A DNA stretch of 5,322 nucleotides from an uncultured Sulfurimonas sp. (GTDB lineage: Bacteria > Campylobacterota > Campylobacteria > Campylobacterales > Sulfurimonadaceae). Every line of letters begins with the position of its first letter. The first letter of the stretch is position 1. Below are positions 1 to 5,322 of the stretch, in pieces. The DNA is taken from positions 1 through 5,322 of the forward strand of contig CALDOC010000155.1 in NCBI GenBank assembly GCA_937914675.1, given 5' to 3'. The notes beneath the pieces were generated by a model, which was given only the letters and a program-made list of their open reading frames with translations, did not search any database and was not told where the DNA came from. The position numbers were made by a program, and so were the translations under genes.

Positions 1-2
1 CC

Positions 3-560
3 GAGATACTCTCGGATAAGGTTCGGGACATTATCGCGCCTAAAAAAATCGACTCCGACGTTTGGGTGGACGTTCATCGCCAAGCGCATAAGCTTGACAT
101 TATGTCAACGGCCACCATGATGTATGGAACCGTTGAAACGGACGAAGACATTGTGGAGCACTTCGACATGATTAGAAATCTTCAAGACGAGACGGGTGGT
201 TTTCGCGCGTTTATCATGTGGAGCTTTCAAGGCAAACACACCGAACTTTTAGCGCAGATTCCAGACATGGAAAAGCCATCGTCAAACAGATACTTGAGAC
301 TTCTCGCGGTTGCTCGTTTGTACCTCGACAACGTGCCAAACATTCAAAGCTCATGGGTGACGCAAGGTCCATATATCGGTCAAATGGCCCTTAGGTTTGG
401 AGCGAACGATTTAGGTTCTACCATGATGGAAGAGAATGTTGTCAGTAGCGCCGGAGCGGCTTATAGCATGGCTAAAGAGGAGATGGTTCAGCTCATTCGC
501 GACATTGGCGAAACCCCAGCGGTGAGGAACACCGCTTACCAAACACTAGAGATTTTTTAA
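3..560 (+). CDS. mqnC: Dehypoxanthine futalosine cyclase MqnC (5'-truncated by window edge)
   Basis: This is the C-terminal 185 residues of a radical SAM enzyme that cyclises dehypoxanthine futalosine to its cyclic form in the futalosine route to menaquinone, in the cytoplasm. The frame is open to the window's first complete codon (position 3). The 21 residues before the GTG at 66 fit the family (RDIIAPKK, then DVWVDVHRQAH), so that GTG is an internal Val codon. Family-like blocks are STATMMYG (nt 105-128), QDETGGFRAFI (183-215) and the glycine-rich GANDLGSTMMEENVV segment (399-443), which I recognise from MqnC. The radical SAM CxxxCxxC cluster site would lie in the missing N-terminal half. 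Full-length members are about 350-380 residues, so roughly half is visible. The related MqnE (aminofutalosine synthase) is the main alternative, but the STMMEENVV block favours MqnC. The next gene starts 2 nt after the TAA, implying cotranscription. Confidence 0.93.
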   Translation, partial: EILSDKVRDIIAPKKIDSDVWVDVHRQAHKLDIMSTATMMYGTVETDEDIVEHFDMIRNLQDETGGFRAFIMWSFQGKHTELLAQIPDMEKPSSNRYLRLLAVARLYLDNVPNIQSSWVTQGPYIGQMALRFGANDLGSTMMEENVVSSAGAAYSMAKEEMVQLIRDIGETPAVRNTAYQTLEIF

Positions 561-562
561 GA

Positions 563-1843
563 ATGAAGCATCTTTTAACACTACTAATTTTAGGACAAAT
601 AATTATGGCCGCAACAATAGAACACATAGAAGTAAAAGGTATGCAAGTACCAGTGATTTTTGAACATGACACTCGTCTTCCTCTCGTGACCATGCAGTTT
701 ACTTTTACGAACAGTGGAAGCGTAACAGACATAGACAAGGCGGGACTTGCAAAATTTAGCGCAAAACTGATGAATGAGGGAACTAAGACTCTAGGTTCAT
801 CCGTTTTTGCGGAGCAGCTTGAATCTAAGGCGATTCACATATCTTCATCGACGGGAGCGGAAACTTTCGTCATGGAAGTGGGGTGTTTAAAAGAGCAGTT
901 TGACGAGGGTCTTAAACAATTTGCGACGCTTTTAAAAGATCCAAACTACGTTGGGGAGTCAATAGAGAAGATTAAAACTATGACTTTGGGATCGTTGAGT
1001 TCTAAAGAAAACGATTTTGATTACGTCGCGTCGAACGAATTGAACGCCATACTTTTCAAAGATACCGTTTTAGCGCAGCCATCTTCTGGAACCGTCGAGA
1101 GCGTGAAAAGCATAGAACTTGGCGACGTGGAGAAATTTTTGTCGTCTCATATGACTCGTTCAAATCTTATAGTGGTTTTAGGCGGCGACGTAAACCTCGA
1201 AGAGACGAAGAAAAAGATAGCCAAGATAATAGAAATATTACCAAGTGGAAACGTGGAGAGCGTAAAGCATTATGACACCATTAAAACGCCACAAGAGAGC
1301 GTTTTGATAAAAGATACGCAGCAGGCTTACGTTTACTTTGGCTCGCCGTATCACATATCGGAAGATTCTCTAGATTATCATAAAGCCAGAGTCGCCACTT
1401 TTATCTTAGGAACCGGTGGTTTTGGCTCTCGCCTTATGGAAGAGATTCGAGTCAAACGCGGACTCGCGTACTCAGCGTACGCTAGAGTGAGCGTAAGCAA
1501 ATCTAGCAACTACCTAACGGGATATCTACAAACAAAACTAGAGTCTCTTGAGGAAGCGAAAAAAACGGTAAACGAAGTCTTCAAAAATTTTGTAAAAGAC
1601 GGCGTTACGAAAGATGAACTAGAGCAAACTAAAAAGTTTATTTTAGGAAGCGAACCGCTTCGAGTGGAGACTATGAGCCAAAGATTGAACCGCACTTTCA
1701 TGGAGTATTACAAAGGCTTTGAGCTTGGTCATTCGGAACAAGAACTAGAGATGATAAAAAATTTAAAACTCAAAGATTTAAACGAGTATATTAAAAGCCA
1801 TACAGAGATACTTGATCTTAGCTTTGCGATCGTTACAAAGTAG
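563..1843 (+). CDS. M16 family peptidase-like protein, exported, zinc site lost (non-catalytic type subunit)
   Basis: This 426-residue protein has the two-domain length of bacterial M16B (pitrilysin/insulinase-type) proteins. The N-terminus (MKHLLTLLILGQIIMAA) reads as a signal peptide probably cut near residue 16, so a periplasmic place is inferred. The position that carries HxxEH in active members (GLAHFLEH-type) reads GLAKFSAK here (residues 61-68). K64, A67 and K68 replace the two zinc-binding His and the catalytic Glu, so peptidase activity on its own is unlikely. The C-terminal half keeps the R/Y substrate-binding motif in EIRVKRGLAYS (R296, Y303). In known bacterial M16 heterodimers one subunit supplies HxxEH and the other R/Y, and this protein resembles the second kind. 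No catalytic partner is in the window. The ATG at 563 is preferred because it keeps the signal peptide. It lies 2 nt after the mqnC stop with only a weak AAGA ahead, so translational coupling is plausible. An ATG at 605 has a better Shine-Dalgarno (AGGA, 592-595) but would remove the signal peptide. Confidence 0.88.
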   Translation: MKHLLTLLILGQIIMAATIEHIEVKGMQVPVIFEHDTRLPLVTMQFTFTNSGSVTDIDKAGLAKFSAKLMNEGTKTLGSSVFAEQLESKAIHISSSTGAETFVMEVGCLKEQFDEGLKQFATLLKDPNYVGESIEKIKTMTLGSLSSKENDFDYVASNELNAILFKDTVLAQPSSGTVESVKSIELGDVEKFLSSHMTRSNLIVVLGGDVNLEETKKKIAKIIEILPSGNVESVKHYDTIKTPQESVLIKDTQQAYVYFGSPYHISEDSLDYHKARVATFILGTGGFGSRLMEEIRVKRGLAYSAYARVSVSKSSNYLTGYLQTKLESLEEAKKTVNEVFKNFVKDGVTKDELEQTKKFILGSEPLRVETMSQRLNRTFMEYYKGFELGHSEQELEMIKNLKLKDLNEYIKSHTEILDLSFAIVTK

Positions 1844-1848
1844 TCGCG

Positions 1849-4086
1849 TTGAACCAAACTCTCATCGGACAAATTGACAGAATCCTTTTTGAAGAGGAGG
1901 GTTTTTTCATAGGCGTCTTAAAAACCGGAGAGAAGATAAGCGGCTCTTATTATGAGAGTGACGTGCAAAATCTTAAAGGCTCCGCCATAACTCTTAGCGG
2001 GCATTGGCAAGAGCATAAAAAATACGGCAAAAGCTTCAAGTTTGAGTTTTTAAAAGTAAACCAAAACGAGCTCTTTTTCTTTTTGAACAAAATCATAAAA
2101 GGCTTCACGAAAAAAGTATCGGCCGATTTGATAGAACAGTTTGGATCAGAAGAGTTAGTCAATATTTTAGACAACGACATAGAAAAACTTTTAGAGTTTA
2201 AAGGGATAAAAGAGAAAAGACTCAAAAAGATACAAGCCTCTTGGAAACAGTTTCGTTCCATGCGTCGCTTGGGTGAGTTTCTGAGTCCTTTTGACGTCTC
2301 TCCAGCGCTTCTCACCACAATCGCGTCCGCTATGAAAGACGTGGATGAACCTTGCGCGAAAATTAAAGAAAATCCCTACATCCTTACAAGTATAAACTCA
2401 ATAGGTTTCAAACGCGCTGACGAGTTGGCGCTTAAGATGGGCGTGGATAAAGAAAATGACGGACGCGTGAGTTCCGCCATGGATTACGTCCTTTTAAACT
2501 ATTGCGAAGCGCAGGGAAATAGCTGCATATCCAAAGAGACTCTTTTTGGAGGGCTTGACGAACTGTTGCTCTTTACTCAAAAACACAATCTCTATGAAGC
2601 CGCTTTAGTGGAGCGAGTGGCCGAGGGCAGCATAGTCGTTATGAAAAACGACAGAGTTTCCCCCGCTAGGCTCTACGACGCGGAGAAGTTTTTGTATGAT
2701 GATTTTAAGACGAGGGCGAAGCTTGACAGTGGAGGATTCGTTAAGAATTTGGACGAATTTTTAGTCGATAGTGACCTTAAATTGGGCGAACAACAAAAAG
2801 AAGCGGTTTCGATGGTGAACAATGGAGCTAGTTTGCTTTTTTTAGTCGGTTACGCGGGAACGGGAAAGAGCACGACTTCAAAGACGATACTCGACGTTTT
2901 GAACACGAGATATGATAAAAAAGAGATTATGACCTGCGCTTTAAGCGGCATCGCGTCCCAGCGCATAAGCGATACGACCGGTTACGAGAGCGCGACCATT
3001 CAGTCTCTCATTATGAAACATGAAAGCGCGGACGCTTTTCCTTATTCGGTTGTTTTGATAGACGAGGCTTCGATGATTAACTCCTCTCTCTTTGCAAGGC
3101 TTATGAGAAAAATTTCTAAAAAAGCGATTGTCATAATTGTTGGGGACGACGCGCAACTCCCTCCAATCGGCGCGGGCAACGTTTTGAGCGACGCGCTCAC
3201 GCTAGAGCTAGCTCCAACCGTAAAACTCACGAAGATTTATAGGCAGAGCGAAGAGCAAGCCATCACTCTCATAGCAAACGAGATAAGAAAAGGCGAAGTG
3301 CCGGAGTATAGACAAAAATATGAAGATTTTGAGTTTGTCGAAGTCAGCGTGCAAAACTACTACTCTTTAAAAAATCAGTTGTCCCAAGAGGAGTTGAAAA
3401 ACCTTAGAGACGAAAATTCAAACAACATCATATCTGAAATCGTTCATCGCGTTATAGAGTCCATAGAAAAAGCGAGATATAGACTCAAAAATAAACAAAT
3501 AAAAGAGTACTTAAACTATTTCCAAGTGATAACTCCCATGAAAGGCGGCTTGCTTGGCAGCGAAAATCTCAACAAAGTTTTACAAGAGTATTTTAATCCA
3601 AACCCCAGCAAATGCGTTAAACGCGGAGCTTTGGAGTTTAGACTCATGGACAAAGTCGTACACATTAAAAATGAAAATATGACTTCATGGAGCGCCGATG
3701 GCTTTAAACTAGGTGAAGAGTCAAACACTAGACGCATCTTTAACGGTATGAGCGGACTTCTTTTTAAGATAGAAGAGGATGACGAGCAGTTGTTTGTTTT
3801 TTATCCAAATGAGGACGTGGTGGTCGTTTACGAGTACGAAGAGTTAAAATCGCATCTTATGTTGTCTTACGCGTTGACGATACACAAGGTTCAGGGAATG
3901 GAGTACGACATAGTCGTCATTCCTATGAGTTTTACGCACTTTATCATGCATAACACCAAACTAATCTATACGGCGATTACGCGAGCGAAACATAAGTGCG
4001 TCTTAGTGGGCGAGGGAGGAGCGTTTGAGAGTGGATGTAAAAAGTTCGAATCGACACGGCGGGACACCGTGCTTTTGGAACTTTAG
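1849..4086 (+). CDS. recD2: RecD2-like ATP-dependent 5'-3' DNA helicase (SF1B, RecD/TraA type)
   Basis: This 745-residue protein is complete and close to the usual RecD2 size (about 700-800). An OB-like N-terminal domain (residues 5-70, with SGHWQEHKKYG) is followed by helix-hairpin-helix segments (about 80-200, with NPYILTSINSIGFKRADELA). The SF1 core has a Q-motif (LGEQQ, Q315), Walker A GYAGTGKST (334-342, K340), motif Ia (CALSGIAS), Walker B LIDEAS (D405, E406), motif III GDDAQLPPIGAG (432-443), motif IV IYRQ (R465), the UvrD-like LTIHKVQGMEYD (676-687) and motif VI YTAITRAKH (707-715, R712). All key ATPase residues are present. The family unwinds DNA 5' to 3' and acts in repair and replication-fork maintenance, usually where RecBC is absent. 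The start is TTG, 5 nt after the M16-like stop, with no clear Shine-Dalgarno. It is chosen because the OB domain begins at once and the next in-frame ATG (M138) would delete it. The 3' end overlaps the convergent lipoprotein gene by 4 bp. Confidence 0.94.
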   Translation: MNQTLIGQIDRILFEEEGFFIGVLKTGEKISGSYYESDVQNLKGSAITLSGHWQEHKKYGKSFKFEFLKVNQNELFFFLNKIIKGFTKKVSADLIEQFGSEELVNILDNDIEKLLEFKGIKEKRLKKIQASWKQFRSMRRLGEFLSPFDVSPALLTTIASAMKDVDEPCAKIKENPYILTSINSIGFKRADELALKMGVDKENDGRVSSAMDYVLLNYCEAQGNSCISKETLFGGLDELLLFTQKHNLYEAALVERVAEGSIVVMKNDRVSPARLYDAEKFLYDDFKTRAKLDSGGFVKNLDEFLVDSDLKLGEQQKEAVSMVNNGASLLFLVGYAGTGKSTTSKTILDVLNTRYDKKEIMTCALSGIASQRISDTTGYESATIQSLIMKHESADAFPYSVVLIDEASMINSSLFARLMRKISKKAIVIIVGDDAQLPPIGAGNVLSDALTLELAPTVKLTKIYRQSEEQAITLIANEIRKGEVPEYRQKYEDFEFVEVSVQNYYSLKNQLSQEELKNLRDENSNNIISEIVHRVIESIEKARYRLKNKQIKEYLNYFQVITPMKGGLLGSENLNKVLQEYFNPNPSKCVKRGALEFRLMDKVVHIKNENMTSWSADGFKLGEESNTRRIFNGMSGLLFKIEEDDEQLFVFYPNEDVVVVYEYEELKSHLMLSYALTIHKVQGMEYDIVVIPMSFTHFIMHNTKLIYTAITRAKHKCVLVGEGGAFESGCKKFESTRRDTVLLEL
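4055..4076 (+). terminator. Candidate weak intrinsic terminator inside the end of recD2
   Basis: A 5-bp perfect GC-rich stem (CACGG at 4055-4059, CCGTG at 4067-4071) with a 7-nt loop is followed at once by C and TTTT (4073-4076) on the plus strand. It sits in the last codons of recD2, just before the convergent overlap, where no intergenic room exists for a terminator. The stem and T-tract are both short. The encoded STRRDTVLL resembles the usual RecD2 C-terminal RRTLL, so the bases may simply be coding. The minus-strand reading has no T-tract. Confidence 0.25.
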
Positions 4087-4634
4087 TTAAGAGCTTTGTT
4101 TAGAATGGGCGCAATCAAAGACATTGCCGAATTATCCTCTATAATCGCTTTTAACTCCGCGTCGGTTTTAACAAAGGCAACCTTTTCAATAGTGTTGTTG
4201 AGTATGTAAACAATGGCGACGCTTTCAATGTCTAAACCTTTTTTATAAGGCGCGGCGACTTGCTTGTCTTCTAAAAGCAAAACGGTATGTTTAAACTCTT
4301 TTAGCCCTGGAGTAATGAATAGACTTCTAATCAATGAAGGAGCCGCGCTAACGTCGGCGATAAATTCAGTGTGGTTGTCTTGTAAATAAGTTGGCGATTG
4401 AGTCTTAAAAAAGTCGTTGCAAGTATGAGCGGCGTCTTTAGAAAAAGCGAAAACCAACTTGTACGTATCCGCTTTTAAAGTGTGAGGTTTCTCAAATTGA
4501 TCATTAAGCGTTATCTTCTCTAGCGTCTTGCCCGCAACCAGTTTTGGTACAACCGCGCTATCTTTCGCGCCTTTTGAACTACAGCCTAAAAACGTTGCGG
4601 CAACGATTAACCCAACTATGATACTTTTCATCAT
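4083..4634 (-). CDS. Small lipoprotein, possible thioredoxin-like fold, function unknown
   Basis: This 183-residue protein has a lipoprotein signal: MMKSIIVGLIVAATFLGC, with lipobox FLGC and lipidated Cys18. A polar linker (SSKGAKDS) follows, then a globular part. It is therefore predicted to be anchored on the periplasmic face of a membrane. From about residue 34 the pattern (KTLEKITLNDQFEKPHTL, then VFAFSKDAAHTCNDFF, then HTEFIADVSAAPSLIRSLFITPG, then HTVLLLEDK) resembles a thioredoxin-like beta-alpha layout. It also recalls small exported proteins of Campylobacterota that are sometimes named FAD/FMN-containing dehydrogenase without support. There is no CxxC, and the only Cys in the mature globular part is C72, so thiol-disulfide exchange is not supported. 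Two adjacent ATGs fit the start (4634 and 4631). GGAGA (4641-4645) lies 6 nt from the first and 9 nt from the second, so either is possible, with no effect on the mature protein. Its TAA overlaps the recD2 TAG on the opposite strand. Confidence 0.85.
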   Translation of the reverse strand: MMKSIIVGLIVAATFLGCSSKGAKDSAVVPKLVAGKTLEKITLNDQFEKPHTLKADTYKLVFAFSKDAAHTCNDFFKTQSPTYLQDNHTEFIADVSAAPSLIRSLFITPGLKEFKHTVLLLEDKQVAAPYKKGLDIESVAIVYILNNTIEKVAFVKTDAELKAIIEDNSAMSLIAPILNKALN

Positions 4635-4658
4635 GCGTTATCTCCATTATTTTTCGAC

Positions 4659-4688
4659 ATAATACACAAGAGAAGTTTAGACTGTCAT
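4659..4688 (-). promoter_or_regulatory. Sigma70-type promoter for the lipoprotein gene
   Basis: Reading the minus strand, a -35-like ATGACA (4683-4688, 5 of 6 to TTGACA) and a -10 TATTAT (4659-4664, 5 of 6 to TATAAT) are 18 bp apart. Transcription would start near 4652, giving a leader of about 17 nt that just contains the GGAGA ribosome site. The promoter lies in the 99-bp gap after the SCP2-like gene, so the lipoprotein can be expressed alone, though read-through from upstream is not excluded. The -35 falls within a degenerate repeat of the SCP2-like gene's 3' end. Confidence 0.55.
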
Positions 4689-4753
4689 CCAGCTATGATT
4701 TAGTTTGTTGAGTTAAATTTTTTTAAAGTATGTTTAGACCGTTATGTCGTCCA
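4675..4753. repeat. Short imperfect direct repeat pair derived from the SCP2-like gene 3' end
   Basis: Unit A (4732-4753) spans the stop codon and last codons of the SCP2-like gene. Unit B (4675-4691) lies 57 bp away in the intergenic gap. On the minus strand both read TGGA, C or T, GACA, then GTCTAAAC. Unit A has 5 extra bases (TAACG) between the two blocks. With that gap, 16 of 17 bases match. Similarity fades beyond the units. The likeliest reading is a remnant of a small local duplication, and chance is possible. Confidence 0.4.
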
Positions 4754-5126
4754 TCTCAATCATAAGCTCAATGCTACGTTCAAAGCCACCCATGTTCGCA
4801 ATCGCTTTTAATTTAGGACCTTTAAAACCAAAACCTTTACTAATCATAGCTTTCTTGACGCTTATGTCTCTGTCAAAAACTCTTCGCCAACTTTTCGTGT
4901 CGGCCCACATGTCAAACTCAATTTCTTTAGCCGTGAAGTTTTCTTCGGTTCCAAACGTGGTGCAGACGCCTTTTTCAACTTTAATCACTATTGGAGCGAG
5001 ATCCTCTCTATCACTAATGGCGTATTTAAAAACAGTAGAAAAGTTCTTCAACTTTTTAGCTATTGTCTCATCGTTATTCCATGCAAATGTATAAGCTTGC
5101 GCCCATTCGTCGGTTATGAGTTGCAT
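4734..5126 (-). CDS. SCP2-like (sterol carrier protein 2 fold) small soluble protein
   Basis: This 130-residue protein has no signal peptide or membrane segment and is probably cytoplasmic. The start MQLITDEWAQAYTFAWNND is followed by VIKVEKGVCTTFG, then the acidic and Trp-rich EIEFDMWADTKSWRRVF (residues 68-84), then a run of hydrophobic and Gly residues to ELMIEMDDITV. The EW-xx-AY start, the W-x-x-x-x-x-W block and the later KGFGFKGPKLKAIA (97-110) resemble small SCP2-domain proteins, where a beta-sheet lined by helices binds a lipid or other hydrophobic ligand. The ligand and role are unknown. The ATG at 5126 has a good AAGGA site (5133-5137) with 6-nt spacing. The last 22 residues align with the neighbouring partial gene at 5252-5322 (10 identical), so the two are tandem paralogs. 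An open frame on the opposite strand is a shadow. Confidence 0.8.
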   Translation of the reverse strand: MQLITDEWAQAYTFAWNNDETIAKKLKNFSTVFKYAISDREDLAPIVIKVEKGVCTTFGTEENFTAKEIEFDMWADTKSWRRVFDRDISVKKAMISKGFGFKGPKLKAIANMGGFERSIELMIEMDDITV

Positions 5127-5167
5127 ATATAATCCTTTAAATACAGTTAATCACCATATATTGAGTT

Positions 5168-5173
5168 ATTATA
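5168..5173 (-). promoter_or_regulatory. Probable -10 element (TATAAT) for the SCP2-like gene
   Basis: The minus strand reads an exact TATAAT, preceded by A7 and T-rich runs. The hexamer 17 bp upstream (ACTAAC, 5191-5196) is not a -35. Campylobacterota vegetative promoters often have a strong -10 with AT-rich periodic upstream sequence and no conserved -35, so this fits. The inferred start is near 5161, giving a leader of about 35 nt. In such AT-rich DNA a chance hexamer is possible. Confidence 0.5.
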
Positions 5174-5188
5174 TTTTTTTATAAATAA

Positions 5189-5216
5189 AAGTTAGTTTAA
5201 TTTATTAAGATAACTT
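5189..5216. repeat. Imperfect inverted repeat in the spacer between SCP2-like paralogs
   Basis: Arms of 12 nt (5189-5200 and 5205-5216) around a 4-nt loop pair at 10 of 12 positions; the outer six pairs (AAGTTA/TAACTT) and inner four (TTAA/TTAA) are perfect. On the minus strand it begins 36 nt after the stop of the upstream paralog and is followed by a T-rich stretch, so it may be a weak AT-rich terminator. It also sits just upstream of the TATAAT at 5168-5173, where an operator could lie. The spacer is so AT-rich that chance pairing is a real alternative. Nothing else is evident in this 125-bp gap. Confidence 0.35.
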
Positions 5217-5251
5217 ATATTTTGTAAATTAAGTGAATTTTTTACTCATCA

Positions 5252-5322
5252 CTAAAGTGTGACGCCATCCATTTGACTCATAAGTTCAACGCCGCGCTTT
5301 AGCCCACTCATATTTGAGAGAG
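5252..5322 (-). CDS. C-terminal end of a second SCP2-like protein (truncated by window edge)
   Basis: The minus strand reads the frame LSNMSGLKRGVELMSQMDGVTL and then a TAG at 5252-5254; the 5' part lies beyond the window. Aligned without gaps to the last 22 residues of the SCP2-like gene at 4734-5126 (IANMGGFERSIELMIEMDDITV), 10 positions are identical and most others conservative (V/I, L/F, Q/E). The shared NM-x-G, R, ELM and MD pattern, plus the same stop position, shows a tandem paralog. Its function would be the same unknown hydrophobic-ligand-binding type. An in-frame ATG at 5311 is almost certainly an internal Met, because the similarity continues upstream of it. Confidence 0.75.
   Translation of the reverse strand, partial: LSNMSGLKRGVELMSQMDGVTL

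Noticed and set aside
66..68. GTG as a start for the mqnC frame
   Set aside because: The frame continues upstream with MqnC-like sequence to the window edge, so GTG is an internal Val codon.
605..607. Alternative ATG start for the M16-like protein with a better Shine-Dalgarno
   Set aside because: It would remove the signal peptide that fits this exported family, and 563 sits at a typical operon junction. The choice is not certain.
1950..2318. A 122-codon open frame on the minus strand inside recD2
   Set aside because: It lies opposite the conserved OB-like and helix-hairpin-helix part of RecD2, and its Ser/Phe/Leu-rich product shows no family resemblance.
4711..4729. AT-rich near-palindrome with seven Ts after the SCP2-like gene, considered as a terminator
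   Set aside because: The arms do not pair well outside the A/T core, and on the transcribed (minus) strand the run is A rather than T.
4744..5094. A 116-codon open frame on the plus strand opposite the SCP2-like gene
   Set aside because: It is antisense to a gene with a good ribosome site, paralog support and SCP2-like character, and its translation is a low-complexity, Ser/Leu-rich shadow.

Overview
The window looks like an ordinary chromosomal stretch from a member of the Campylobacterota (Epsilonproteobacteria), probably near Sulfurimonas or Sulfuricurvum. This placement is inference. It rests on the futalosine-pathway gene mqnC, the character of the RecD2-type helicase, an orphan M16-like protein, and small lipoprotein and SCP2-like genes of types I associate with this group. 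No rRNA or other phylogenetic marker is present. I see no mobile element, CRISPR array, tRNA or rRNA.

Layout, plus strand (1-4086). Three genes are packed head to tail and almost certainly share a transcript. They are the 3' half of mqnC (menaquinone synthesis by the futalosine route), an M16 peptidase-like protein with a signal peptide but no zinc-binding HxxEH motif, and a complete RecD2-like SF1B DNA helicase that starts at TTG. The gaps are 2 and 5 nt. The three functions have no obvious biochemical link, so the arrangement looks like a housekeeping operon of unrelated genes rather than a dedicated system.

Layout, minus strand (4083-5322). A small lipoprotein with a possible thioredoxin-like fold (no CxxC) converges on recD2, and the two coding regions overlap by 4 bp. 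A good sigma70-type promoter lies in front of it. Upstream is a 130-residue SCP2-like protein. Beyond a 125-bp, very AT-rich spacer is the last part of a second, clearly paralogous SCP2-like gene that runs off the window edge. The spacer carries an exact TATAAT and a 12-nt-arm inverted repeat. A short degenerate copy of the SCP2-like gene's 3' end sits in the gap before the lipoprotein gene, suggesting past local duplication.

The points most worth a second look are the loss of the metal site in the M16-like protein with its R/Y substrate motif kept, the tandem SCP2-like paralogs, and the convergent overlap with a possible terminator inside the end of recD2. I found no convincing evidence for a novel multi-gene system in this window.
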